From Saprospiraceae bacterium (lineage in GTDB: Bacteria; Bacteroidota; Bacteroidia; Chitinophagales; Saprospiraceae), in assembly GCA_016714025.1 (NCBI GenBank), contig JADJOB010000001.1, positions 124,001 to 188,000 on the forward strand: a DNA stretch of 64,000 nucleotides. Reading direction: 5' to 3'. Position 1 is the stretch's first letter; every line of letters begins with the position of its first letter. Below are positions 55,093-63,971 of this stretch, piece after piece. The notes under the pieces are model-generated. The model saw only the letters and a list, made by a program, of their open reading frames with translations. It was not told the DNA's origin and searched no databases. Position numbers and translations under genes: made by a program.

Positions 55093-55100
55093 CAAAGGTA
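55093..55100 (-). promoter_or_regulatory. Candidate -7 promoter element of the gldAFG operon
   Basis: TACCTTTG on the minus strand, a perfect TAnnTTTG, 21 bp upstream of the gldA ATG. A T-rich stretch (TTTTTTG near 55114-55120) lies upstream but closer than the usual -33 spacing. Confidence 0.45.
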
Positions 55101-55139
55101 TAACGAAAGAATACAAAAAATGCGATGAAGAAGGGGGGC

Positions 55140-55844
55140 TTAATTCAATAAATCAAGCAATTCTTCCAGATTCCAAGCAGAGTCCACTGAATAGTCGCCT
55201 ATTGCTTCCCGGCGCAAGGCAGCTAAGTATGCACCCGAACCCAGTCGCTTGCCAAATTCATTCGCCAGACTTCGGATGTAGGTGCCCTTACTGCAAACAA
55301 CATTAAAACGCAATTCAGGCAAATTTGAACTATCTACTTTCAATGAATCGATACAAATTAAACGGGGTTCCAATTGGGGTTCTAAGCCTTTCCGAGCCAA
55401 TTCATAGGCACGTTTGCCTTGAATTTGAACAGCCGAATGAATGGGTGGAGTCATCCATTGTTCGCCTAAAAAGCCTTGTCTTACCAATTCGATTTGCTCC
55501 GATTGAATGTGATTCCAGTTAAACACTTCATTGATAGGACTTTCCATATCAAAAGTTGGCCTGGTAGCCCCTAAAGTAATAATGCCGGAATACTCTTTTA
55601 CCAAAGCTTGATAGCTATCAATTTGGCGGGTCATTTTTCCGGTACATAGAATCAATAAACCTGTTGCCAATGGGTCGAGGGTGCCTGCATGCCCAATTTT
55701 AAGTTTAGTCTTGTTGCGGTCTGAAATTCGACTGCGCAGTTTGTGAACCACCTTAAAGGAAGTAAGTCCATAAGGCTTGTCTACCAAAATTAAACAACCA
55801 GATGCAAAATCAGCTTGGCTAATGGTGTCTTTGGTTAACTGCAT
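55140..55844 (-). CDS. truB: tRNA pseudouridine-55 synthase TruB
   Basis: A 234-aa protein with the catalytic Asp in KIGHAGTLDPLATGLLILCTG and the typical DKPYGLTSFKVV start. Makes Psi55 in the T loop of tRNAs. Last gene of ftsX-DUF3098-truB, with a 75-bp gap before it. Slightly shorter than TruB proteins that carry a C-terminal PUA domain, as is common in Bacteroidota. Confidence 0.95.
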   Translation of the reverse strand: MQLTKDTISQADFASGCLILVDKPYGLTSFKVVHKLRSRISDRNKTKLKIGHAGTLDPLATGLLILCTGKMTRQIDSYQALVKEYSGIITLGATRPTFDMESPINEVFNWNHIQSEQIELVRQGFLGEQWMTPPIHSAVQIQGKRAYELARKGLEPQLEPRLICIDSLKVDSSNLPELRFNVVCSKGTYIRSLANEFGKRLGSGAYLAALRREAIGDYSVDSAWNLEELLDLLN

Positions 55845-55919
55845 AAAATAATTGCCAGGTTTGTTAGCGTGAAAACAAACTAATTGAATACCGCAAATAA
55901 GTTTGAATGCTAATGGGCT

Positions 55920-56237
55920 CTAATCAAGCTTAAAGATTGCATAAATCTGCAGGCCCAGTCCAATAATCATACAAATGGGGGCTAACACCAAGCGTCTCGA
56001 ACTGTAAATAATGCTTTCATCCCAAACATCCGGACTTGGCATCCAGCCTCCGGACATCAGGATTAAACCCAGGGCAATGAATCCCAATCCGATCAACATC
56101 CATTTATACTGAGCCCAACCATAGGTCATTTCAAACATGGGTTTATTAAAGGAACGTTTTTCAGAACTCATTTTTTCCTGAATATTGCTTGGAGCCTGAA
56201 CCGTTGATTTTGATTTTTTCTGTTTGGATTCTCCCAT
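55920..56237 (-). CDS. DUF3098 two-TM membrane protein
   Basis: A 105-aa protein: a charged N-terminal tail, then the DUF3098 core with two TM helices (about 46-62 and 83-102) and the conserved linker WMPSPDVWDESIIYSSRRLVLAP. Bacteroidota-specific family adjacent to ftsX in many genomes; role unknown, perhaps in the FtsEX cell-wall complex. Three bases after ftsX. Confidence 0.9.
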   Translation of the reverse strand: MGESKQKKSKSTVQAPSNIQEKMSSEKRSFNKPMFEMTYGWAQYKWMLIGLGFIALGLILMSGGWMPSPDVWDESIIYSSRRLVLAPICMIIGLGLQIYAIFKLD

Positions 56238-56240
56238 TAT

Positions 56241-57074
56241 TTAATTGTTTATAACTGAAAGTATTTTTCGTTTCACGAGGAAATATTGCAAAGTTGGGCC
56301 TAAAATCAGCAAAATGAGCAAAACATAAAAGAATTTTTTTATTTCAAGCCATTCGAGTCCCCAGGGAAGCAGGTAATTAATCAATAAAATGATGATACCC
56401 ATAATGAATACGCTCATACATGCACTGGCCAATCCCAAGAGGCTGGCCCGTTTTAAATACGGTTGAATTATTTTCTGGGGATTTGTACCCAATTCATTCC
56501 AGGAGCGTATGATTCCGGTTCTGGAATCGACAAATACCTGAGCTAAATAATCACTTATTAGTATCCCTACCAGGATAAAAACCAATGTGATCCCAAGGAA
56601 TATCATTCGGATCCGGTCGACCACATTTGATAATTTACTTGTGATTTCGTTTTGATAACTAAAATGGCTCACGATCGAATGCTTATAAACGGACTCCTCA
56701 AAAGAACTTAAACGCTGTTTATCTAAAAATTCTTGTTTTAGTTTGAAAATAATGAGTACAGGCATTAAAGTGCCCCATTCCAAAGCAGAATCCTGGGACA
56801 CCATTTCTTTGTCAATTAGGTTTTGATAGTCTTTTGCTTCGATCAGCCTGATGCTTGCTGGAATCAATTGTTCTTGTTGTTCTAACCAGATCCTGAATTC
56901 CTGAATTTGAGCTTTAGTGCTCCCCTGCTTCAATTCAACAGCCAATGCCGTATTTTCTTTAAGCTTTCTTTCCAAACCCAATCCATGAAACCATGCCAAC
57001 ATTCCAATCCCTATAAGAAAAAGAACCCAGGCATAAGTTAAGGCATGTAAAAAGAAACTGCGGTTTTGGTCCAT
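56241..57074 (-). CDS. ftsX: Cell-division ABC transporter permease FtsX
   Basis: A 277-aa FtsX-type protein with four TM helices (about 10-28, 160-180, 205-235 and 250-268) and a periplasmic loop after TM1. The conserved segment VDSRTGIIRSWNELGTNPQKIIQPYLKRASLLG marks the core. With FtsE it controls peptidoglycan hydrolases during division. No ftsE lies in the window. First gene of ftsX-DUF3098-truB. Confidence 0.92.
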   Translation of the reverse strand: MDQNRSFFLHALTYAWVLFLIGIGMLAWFHGLGLERKLKENTALAVELKQGSTKAQIQEFRIWLEQQEQLIPASIRLIEAKDYQNLIDKEMVSQDSALEWGTLMPVLIIFKLKQEFLDKQRLSSFEESVYKHSIVSHFSYQNEITSKLSNVVDRIRMIFLGITLVFILVGILISDYLAQVFVDSRTGIIRSWNELGTNPQKIIQPYLKRASLLGLASACMSVFIMGIIILLINYLLPWGLEWLEIKKFFYVLLILLILGPTLQYFLVKRKILSVINN

Positions 57075-57164
57075 GAAATTTTTTAGGAGCCCTAAAAGTA
57101 ACGCTATATTTTACTTTATTAAAAGCAATGTTGGATCAAATGCCATTTGCCAGTTAAAATTAAC

Positions 57165-58238
57165 TTATTTACTAAAAATTGGCAACAAGGTTTTCTCCTC
57201 TTCTTTCCAATGAAAGGTTTGTTTTGCCAAGTTGCAGGACTTTTTACATCCAAAATAAAATTCAGTATTTTCAAATTTCACGATCGCGTCGATAACATTA
57301 TTTCTTGATAGTTCGTCTAATAATATATTGGTTTTAAACTGCTTTTGGATTTGCTGGTATTCCGGAAAATTCATTTGAATCGATGGCAACATCGCTTGCA
57401 TATAATCAAAAGTCTTATTACTTAAAGAGAACCAATAACTTTTACTATCTGATTCTAATAAATCAATACCTACAAATGCATTTCGTGCATGGCTCAACAT
57501 TTCTTGATAGCTCAGACGACCAAAAAACTGTACCCGGTTTTCTAATCCCAATTGTTGTGTGCGATTTTTTAAATGTTCTTCCAGATCTCCGGTACCAGCC
57601 AGATGAAAACGATAATCCGGCAATTCAAGCAAACATTCCAGGACCAGATCCAGCCCTCGCCCTTCATTTAATGCGCCTTGATACCAAATGATTTTTTGTG
57701 GATGGTCATTTGGCTTAATATCCTGAAAATAGGGTAAATTTCTGATTACATGAAACGGTAACCTGTATTTAGCTTTTAGTTCGTCGGCCAATGAATCAGA
57801 TACCGTGATCCGCTCATCCGTCCAGGGTATCGTAAGTTTACCTATGAAAGACCAAATAGAAGAAATCCACTTTTTCTTTCTAAGTTCAACTGATTCTTCC
57901 ATGTATTCATGTGCATCAAAAATTAATTTTTTATTTCTGATTTTTGCGACCAGACCTGCCGCCAATAAGGTATCTAAATCGCAAGCCAAAAAAGCATCAC
58001 ATGATTTAAATAACAAGCTAAAAAAAAGCCTTACATTAAATTCAGCATAAAATAAAAAACTTCTATTAAACCAACACTGAATCCATCGTTTTTGAAACAA
58101 ATCAATCCGGGGTTCCAATTTTACCTTTTGCCTTCCGATTACCTCAACCGAATGGCCGGCATTTGTTAAACTGTTAGCTATTTTGCAAACGCGTTGGTCG
58201 TAATGAATATCCGTTGTTACGGTTATGATAATTCTCAT
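57165..58238 (-). CDS. Glycosyltransferase (GT4-like, GT-B fold)
   Basis: A 357-aa glycosyltransferase. N-terminal acceptor domain (MRIIITVTTDIHYDQRVCKIA... DLDTLLAAGLVAK) and C-terminal donor domain starting around KIIWYQGALNEGRGLDLVLECL, with YRFHLAGTGDLEEHL and QFFGRLSYQEMLSHA. The donor-site E-x7-E motif region is only weakly recognisable. Substrate unknown; probably cell-surface glycan. Overlaps recQ by four bases. Confidence 0.88.
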   Translation of the reverse strand: MRIIITVTTDIHYDQRVCKIANSLTNAGHSVEVIGRQKVKLEPRIDLFQKRWIQCWFNRSFLFYAEFNVRLFFSLLFKSCDAFLACDLDTLLAAGLVAKIRNKKLIFDAHEYMEESVELRKKKWISSIWSFIGKLTIPWTDERITVSDSLADELKAKYRLPFHVIRNLPYFQDIKPNDHPQKIIWYQGALNEGRGLDLVLECLLELPDYRFHLAGTGDLEEHLKNRTQQLGLENRVQFFGRLSYQEMLSHARNAFVGIDLLESDSKSYWFSLSNKTFDYMQAMLPSIQMNFPEYQQIQKQFKTNILLDELSRNNVIDAIVKFENTEFYFGCKKSCNLAKQTFHWKEEEKTLLPIFSK

Positions 58239-60151
58239 GCCGGAGGATTCCTATTTGGATTTAAACGGATTAATTCATGTTGTCGTATGAGATCTTGCTC
58301 GAGGATCATGTCTTGTACAATCGACTCAACCCATGATTTTTTATTGATTGGAAATAAATGCAAGATTTCGCGATAGGTCATGGAAGGCTTTGTGTTTAAT
58401 TCATCAAGAATAAGCTGTTTCCATTTTAAGTAAAGTTGCTTATCCGGTTTGCCTAATTTTTTGGCCAAACAATTATCACACATGCCGCAATCAGATCCGG
58501 ATTCCTGTCCAAAATACATCGAGATAAATACTTGTCTGCATTTGTTAGTATTTAATAAATCCAACATCCATTGGATTCTGATTTTCATGCGTTCCTTTTG
58601 TTGTTGATACAACACTTTATTTATAGTAAGTACCGTACTTCTGATTCGCGTATTAATAAAAAGCACCTGAGGTTTATTGCCGGCAGGATGATAATCAATA
58701 AGCTGTTCTGAATGTAAATATTTTAATAGTTGAATTATCTTTTCAAGATCCAATTGACAAATTGAAACTAAACTTTGTTCCTGAATTTGTACAGCAACTG
58801 AAAAGATTCCTTCATAATTTCGCAACAAAGCCTGAATCAATAGGTCAAGTTTAGGATCGCGATTCCGATAAGAATTCAGTGTTTCAATATCTGCAATGAT
58901 TTGCAACCGGGAAGGTGAAAGGATTCCTTCAGTCAGTGCAATTCGTTCGTTTTGCTCTAAAATTTTTAATGCGTTTAAACAGATCAGCGGTTTAAATTTA
59001 AAGCGTTTGCTGAATTCTAAAATATCAAAATCAAAAGATTCGTTGGTTATGGCACCTTCAGGAATTTCATAATGCAGGGCAAGACATCTGTATACTTCAC
59101 GGATATAATCTTCATCTGGGAATTGGTCAATCCATTGTTGCTGCAAGCGATTGATGTCTTGCTGATTGTATAATAAAACTGCATACGACTTTTTTTGATC
59201 CCGACCTGCCCGACCGGCTTCCTGAAAATACTCTTCCAGCCCCTGGGGCAAATCCAGGTGAACTACCAGTCGCACATCTGGTTTATCAATACCCATCCCA
59301 AATGCATTGGTTGCAACGACCACCTGGGTTCTATTTGCAATCCAATCTTTTTGGATTTGATTCCGATCTGTTGCTGATAGGCCTGCATGATAACCCCTTG
59401 CAGATATTCCTGATTGGACAAGGAATTGTGCTAAATCAATGGTTTGTCTGCGATTTCTTGAATAGACAATGGCACTTTCTTGAATCGGTTTTAAAAAATG
59501 TAAGAGTGCCTCCATCTTTTGCTCCTCTTCATATATAAGCAAGGACAAATTAGCACGACGAAAACTGGTTTCAAAAACAGCAGGATTGATTAGTTTTAGA
59601 TGTAAACTAATTTCCTCTCTTGTTTTTTGCGTTGCGGTTGCAGTCAATGCAAGAATGGGAGCCTTTGTAAATTCCCTGATTGTTGCGATCTTAAGATAAG
59701 CCGGTCTAAAATCATGCCCCCATTGAGAAATGCAATGTGCTTCATCTACTGCAATCAAACTGATCGGTATGGACTGGATCGCATCCAAACTGTCTTTGGT
59801 TTCCAATCGTTCAGGTGAAAGGTATAATAGTTTCAAATCACCGTAGCGGGCTCTTGATAATATGGCATCCATTTCTTTCCAATGCATACCAGAATGAATG
59901 GCCGCTGCCTGAATTCCTAATTCTTTCAAACGGGCCACTTGATCTTGCATCAATGCAATGAGCGGGGATATAACTAAACAAACTCCGGGTAAACAAAGGG
60001 CCGGAACCTGGAAACAAATTGATTTTCCTGCACCGGTTGCCAAAAGTGCAACAGTGTCTTTGCCTGATAATATTGAATCAATAATTTCTCTTTGTGGGGA
60101 TCTGAAATCCGGATAAGACCAGTATTTCTGAAGGATCTCAAGTGGATCCAA
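58235..60151 (-). CDS. recQ: ATP-dependent DNA helicase RecQ
   Basis: A 638-aa RecQ-family 3'-5' helicase. Walker A LATGAGKSICFQ, the DEAH box VDEAHCISQWGHDFRPAY, motif III ALTATAT, motif VI QEAGRAGRDQKKS, the RecQ zinc-binding domain with C-terminal Cys set SGSDCGMCDNC, and a winged-helix region. There is no recognisable HRDC domain at the C-terminus, so it is a short RecQ. Its end overlaps the glycosyltransferase and it begins 14 bp after the DUF6089 gene, so the three form an operon. Confidence 0.95.
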   Translation of the reverse strand: MDPLEILQKYWSYPDFRSPQREIIDSILSGKDTVALLATGAGKSICFQVPALCLPGVCLVISPLIALMQDQVARLKELGIQAAAIHSGMHWKEMDAILSRARYGDLKLLYLSPERLETKDSLDAIQSIPISLIAVDEAHCISQWGHDFRPAYLKIATIREFTKAPILALTATATQKTREEISLHLKLINPAVFETSFRRANLSLLIYEEEQKMEALLHFLKPIQESAIVYSRNRRQTIDLAQFLVQSGISARGYHAGLSATDRNQIQKDWIANRTQVVVATNAFGMGIDKPDVRLVVHLDLPQGLEEYFQEAGRAGRDQKKSYAVLLYNQQDINRLQQQWIDQFPDEDYIREVYRCLALHYEIPEGAITNESFDFDILEFSKRFKFKPLICLNALKILEQNERIALTEGILSPSRLQIIADIETLNSYRNRDPKLDLLIQALLRNYEGIFSVAVQIQEQSLVSICQLDLEKIIQLLKYLHSEQLIDYHPAGNKPQVLFINTRIRSTVLTINKVLYQQQKERMKIRIQWMLDLLNTNKCRQVFISMYFGQESGSDCGMCDNCLAKKLGKPDKQLYLKWKQLILDELNTKPSMTYREILHLFPINKKSWVESIVQDMILEQDLIRQHELIRLNPNRNPPA

Positions 60152-60165
60152 TGCGTTGGGTGTTG

Positions 60166-60996
60166 TTAAAAATGTGGACAGCGAATCTGATGTTTCTGCA
60201 AACTTGGATTAAAATAATGATATTTTTTACCAAAATGGTAAGAAAATCCAATGGTTAGCGATTGAAACCAGTCTTTGTCAGCAGGATTGGCGCGTTGGGT
60301 GCCTGTAGCCGCGTTGATTTTGTTTCCAAGGGCTGCTGCAACCGGTCCGTTATTTTCAAGTAATTCCTGATAAGAAACATAATTTTTTGAAGCGTCATCC
60401 AGGTAATCTGTACCGGTTTGCCGTGCTACCATATCCAAACTTAATGAATAAGAACTCGAAATAAAATAGCGCAGTCCAAAGCCAAAATTCAATGCATAAC
60501 TATAAAGCGAATATTTTGGATCATAATTTGGCATTCCTTGCCCTTCAGTTCCTAAGGCTTGCAATGAAACAGCACTGCCAAAGTAATTGGCTTTTGGATT
60601 AAAATGGAATGCAGAAACTCCAAATTCCAGGTAAGGACTCAATCTGGGAGCACGCTCTAAAAACAGACTTAATAATTGAAATTGACCATAAAAACCCAAT
60701 TCCTGTATTTGAGATTCAAATTGTAACTTTCTTTTATCAATGCCAGGGCGGGTGGAATACCGATCATCCCCACTCACAGCCAATTGCATAAAATGCAACC
60801 GAAGACTAAATACAGGGTCAATTTCAGCCCGGAGATGGAGTCCGAAACATGGGTGACTTTGTTTTACAGAAGCTTTGATTGACTCAGTTAAATCCCCGCT
60901 GTAATTGGATGCCCCAAAAGATACTCCAAGGTCAATATTTTGCGTTATGCCTTGAAGCCAACATAAACTAAGGATAGTTAAAACTGTTATTCTCAT
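60166..60996 (-). CDS. DUF6089 outer-membrane barrel protein
   Basis: A 276-aa protein with signal peptide (MRITVLTILSLCWLQGITQ), then an eight-stranded-type beta-barrel sequence of the DUF6089 family (IDLGVSFGASNYSGDLTE at the start, PYLEFGVSAFHFNPKA, YALNFGFGLRYFISSSYSLSLDM, LTIGFSYHFG). Function unknown; DUF6089 is widespread near cell-envelope genes. I chose the ATG at 60996 rather than 61035 because a TATTTTTG promoter element lies between them. Confidence 0.8.
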   Translation of the reverse strand: MRITVLTILSLCWLQGITQNIDLGVSFGASNYSGDLTESIKASVKQSHPCFGLHLRAEIDPVFSLRLHFMQLAVSGDDRYSTRPGIDKRKLQFESQIQELGFYGQFQLLSLFLERAPRLSPYLEFGVSAFHFNPKANYFGSAVSLQALGTEGQGMPNYDPKYSLYSYALNFGFGLRYFISSSYSLSLDMVARQTGTDYLDDASKNYVSYQELLENNGPVAAALGNKINAATGTQRANPADKDWFQSLTIGFSYHFGKKYHYFNPSLQKHQIRCPHF

Positions 60997-61020
60997 CTTT
61001 GACCTGCTAATGACAGAAGG

Positions 61021-61028
61021 CAAAAATA
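61021..61028 (-). promoter_or_regulatory. Candidate -7 promoter element of the DUF6089-recQ-glycosyltransferase operon
   Basis: TATTTTTG on the minus strand (TAnnTTTG), 25 bp upstream of the ATG at 60996 and downstream of the longer alternative start. Confidence 0.4.
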
Positions 61029-61119
61029 CAAACATATTTCAAATAATATTAATATATTATATTTTAAATGTTGATTAATAACACTTTATTCATTAAATAA
61101 ATTCTTAAACTGTAATTAT

Positions 61120-62823
61120 ATGCGTTTTTTAAAACCTAATTTGTTCCTGGTAATCAGTCTGTTAATGTTTCAAAACCTTTTTGGTCAGGATGCTTTACCA
61201 AGAAATTGGCATCTACTGGACAAATCTCAGGATGGACTCAATGGAACTTCAACTGAAAAAGCTTATAAAGAATTATTGGCCGGCAAGAAAGCTAAAACCA
61301 TCGTCGTTGCAATCCTGGATTCCGGTGTAGAACCAGACCACGATGATTTAAAAGATGTTATGTGGACCAATCCAAAAGAAATCCCCGGCAATGGCATCGA
61401 CGATGATAAAAATGGCTACATCGATGACATCCATGGGTGGAATTTTATTGGAGGCAAAAATGGAAATGTTGCCAATGATACGTATGAAGCGACCCGCTTG
61501 TATGCGCAACTCCGCTACAAATACGAACAAGCAGATCGTTCTAAATTAACCGGAAAACAAAAAAAAGAATACGATCAATTCATTAAACTAAAGACAGATA
61601 CTGAAAGTCGCCAAAAAAGTGCCCAAACGAATTTGGATTATATTCAACATACTGAAAAATTAATACTTGGACTGCTTGATACCTTAGCAAATGCACTGGG
61701 TGATCAAGCTTTGAATTTGGAAAACATCAATAACATTGATGAAAAAGATTCCAAATCCCTTTCGATGAGTATTGCGATGACTAAACAAATCCTGGCAGAA
61801 AACTCAAACTTTAAAAATGTAGCTGAACTGAAATCATTTTTAGTTACAGATTTTGAAGAAGGAAAAATTCATTATACCAATGAATTAAAGTATGCATTTA
61901 ATCCGGATTACAATCCCCGAACCATTATTGGAGACAATTATGACAATGTCAATGAACGTATATATGGCAACAATGATGTAGAAGGTCCGGATGCTTCGCA
62001 TGGCACACATGTAGCGGGATTGGTGGCTGCTAAGAGGTCTAATGGGATTGGCATCGATGGTGTAGCAGATCATGTGCGCATTATGTCGGTTCGTTGTGTA
62101 CCCGATGGCGATGAACGCGACAAAGATGTTGCCAATGCCATTCGCTACGCCGTTGACAATGGTGCTTCAATCATTAATATGAGTTTTGGCAAAGGGCATT
62201 CCCCTAATAAGGAAACAGTGGATGAAGCAGTAAAATATGCAAAGGATCACGATGTATTATTAGTACACGCGTCCGGTAATTCTGCTGAAAACAATGACAA
62301 GGTGCCCAATTATCCCAATAAGTATTTTGCCAAGAAAAAATTTCTTGGATGTAATAAAGCATCCAACTGGTTAGAAGTTGGTGCATTATCTTTTGAAGAC
62401 GCACCAAAATCCATCGCAGGATTTTCAAATTATGGAAAAAAATCGGTTGATTTATTTTCTCCAGGTGTTCAAATTTATTCAACGATTCCAAATAACAAAT
62501 ACAAGAACGAACAAGGAACCTCTATGGCCAGTCCGATTGCAGCAGGCGTTGCTGCCTTGATACGCTCCTATTTTCCTGAATTGACTGCAAAACAAGTTCG
62601 TAAAATATTACTGGAAAGTGCAGTCAAAGAAACTAGCAAAGTAACCGTTCCAGGTGTTAAGACAGATGCTAAATTGTCAGACATTTCTGTATCAGGTGGT
62701 ATGATCAACAGTTATGAAGCTGTAAAACTAGCGTCAAAAACAAAAGGCAAAAAGAAACTTAAAAACTCAGAACGTTTTGATCCGGAAGGTGGCATACAAA
62801 ATCCTTCTCAGCCAAGAACTTGA
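61120..62823 (+). CDS. Exported subtilisin-like (S8) peptidase with large insertion
   Basis: A 567-aa S8 peptidase with a signal peptide (about 1-22). Catalytic triad: Asp67 (AILDSGVEPDH), His294 (SHGTHVAG) and Ser468 (GTSMASP), with oxyanion Asn387 (ASGNS). The distance between Asp and His is 227 residues instead of the usual 30-60 because of a mostly helical insertion (about 120-285, rich in Lys, Asp and Leu). There is no T9SS sorting domain and the sequence ends with a Lys-rich tail, so it probably stays in the periplasm. The stop codon is formed by the following repeat tract. Confidence 0.92.
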   Translation: MRFLKPNLFLVISLLMFQNLFGQDALPRNWHLLDKSQDGLNGTSTEKAYKELLAGKKAKTIVVAILDSGVEPDHDDLKDVMWTNPKEIPGNGIDDDKNGYIDDIHGWNFIGGKNGNVANDTYEATRLYAQLRYKYEQADRSKLTGKQKKEYDQFIKLKTDTESRQKSAQTNLDYIQHTEKLILGLLDTLANALGDQALNLENINNIDEKDSKSLSMSIAMTKQILAENSNFKNVAELKSFLVTDFEEGKIHYTNELKYAFNPDYNPRTIIGDNYDNVNERIYGNNDVEGPDASHGTHVAGLVAAKRSNGIGIDGVADHVRIMSVRCVPDGDERDKDVANAIRYAVDNGASIINMSFGKGHSPNKETVDEAVKYAKDHDVLLVHASGNSAENNDKVPNYPNKYFAKKKFLGCNKASNWLEVGALSFEDAPKSIAGFSNYGKKSVDLFSPGVQIYSTIPNNKYKNEQGTSMASPIAAGVAALIRSYFPELTAKQVRKILLESAVKETSKVTVPGVKTDAKLSDISVSGGMINSYEAVKLASKTKGKKKLKNSERFDPEGGIQNPSQPRT

Positions 62824-63062
62824 TAGGTGATAGGTGATAGGGGGTAGTTGATAGTTGATCGTTGTTAGTTGATAGCTAGCTTGATAGCTTATTAGCTTCT
62901 TAGCTTGATAGCTTATTAGCGTCCTTGCTTTTTTTCTACTTTGCGTCTCTGCGAGAAATTAATTAGTTGATAGGTGATCGTTGTTAGTTGATAGCTGGAA
63001 CTATTGCATCCATACTTCTTTGCTACTTTGCTTCCTTGCTTCTTTGCTTCTTTGCAAGAATT
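62821..63062. repeat. Simple direct-repeat tract (TTGATAG/CTTTGC type)
   Basis: Contains GATAGGT in tandem, a 21-bp exact direct repeat starting GATCGTTGTTAG at 62857-62877 and 62976-62996, a tandem 19-mer (AGCTTGATAGCTTATTAGC at 62878 and 62902), the segment CTTTGCGTCTCTGCGAGAAA (about 62940-62958), and a run of CTTTGCTTC-type decamers (63015-63057). No ORF. Such sequences look like replication-slippage products rather than an element with genes. Confidence 0.8.
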
Positions 63063-63217
63063 CAATTAGTTTGAGTCATTTTTTAATCTTATCTTTTGTA
63101 TGCTGACGTAAAACAAAAGTCAACCAGCTCTTTGCAATCTAGAGTCTGACAATAATCATTGTAGCTTTTTACGCATATTTTAGTTATATTTACTGATTAT
63201 TAATTTTTAAATACAAT
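63063..63217. other. Intergenic DNA before the last complete gene
   Basis: About 155 bp with no gene. A near-match to the -7 element (TAGCTTTT at 63162-63169) lies about 52 bp before the ATG at 63221. Nothing else is recognised. Confidence 0.3.
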
Positions 63218-63220
63218 TTG

Positions 63221-63964
63221 ATGTCGAAAATGATTTTAATTGCGCTTTCTTTCTGTTTTATAACAGATTCAGTGGTCGCGCAAAGCACAACAGCTGCAAA
63301 GCCTGATTATTCCATGTATAACAATATGTTTATTAAACCAAAACGAGGGCATGAAAAACAATTTGAACAAGGTGTAAAAGCTCATAATGCAGCGTTTCAT
63401 GCTTCTGGGCCTTCTAAAGCATCCTTATCAATAGTTACAGAAGGGAGCAGAAGTGATGGTTGGTATATTTGGGGAATGGGCCCATTAACCTATACTGATA
63501 TGGATCACATGCCACAAGGTGATGCCAAACATGATGATGATTGGGATAAAAATGTGGATGCTCACGTAGAAGAATACGGAGAATCCAATTTTTGGAAACT
63601 AAAAGATGATCTTTCTTATACACCTGCTGGATACAATCCAAGTCATTTGGATGTTTGGGTAGTAGACATTAAACCCGGAAAGCGTTACTTATTTGCAGAG
63701 TTGATGAAAAAAAATAAAGCAGTTTGGGAAGCAAAAAAATATCCATTTTCCTCAAGAGTATTTTACAATGATCTTTGGAGTAATACTGGTAGAGATGCTT
63801 CCATTGTTTATAATTTTGATCATTATGCAGATTTTGACATGGACATTAAGTTTAAAGAAGATTTTGAATCCGTTCACGGGGTCGGTTCTTATGATAATTT
63901 CTGGAAAAGTTGGAATGAATGTGTAAATGGTGTTGATGAACACCTCCGGAAGATTTTAAAATAA
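63221..63964 (+). CDS. Exported protein of unknown function
   Basis: A 247-aa protein with a signal peptide (MSKMILIALSFCFITDSVVAQ). The mature part looks like two alpha/beta halves of dimeric-barrel type: FIKPKRGHEKQFEQGVKAHNAAFH in the first, and VWVVDIKPGKRYLFAELMKKNKAVWEAKKYPFSSRVF in the second. Both open with a strand, a helix after a Lys/Gly-containing turn, then a strand ending in an aromatic residue. This internal similarity suggests a duplicated ferredoxin-like domain, as in some NIPSNAP or ABM-type proteins. The call is inferred; function unknown. The ATG at 63221 was preferred to the TTG at 63218. Confidence 0.65.
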   Translation: MSKMILIALSFCFITDSVVAQSTTAAKPDYSMYNNMFIKPKRGHEKQFEQGVKAHNAAFHASGPSKASLSIVTEGSRSDGWYIWGMGPLTYTDMDHMPQGDAKHDDDWDKNVDAHVEEYGESNFWKLKDDLSYTPAGYNPSHLDVWVVDIKPGKRYLFAELMKKNKAVWEAKKYPFSSRVFYNDLWSNTGRDASIVYNFDHYADFDMDIKFKEDFESVHGVGSYDNFWKSWNECVNGVDEHLRKILK

Positions 63965-63971
63965 TTTTTGA

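Noticed and set aside
62821..63062. CRISPR-like array
   Set aside because: Repeats are short, irregular and nearly contiguous, with no spacers of uniform length and no cas genes.
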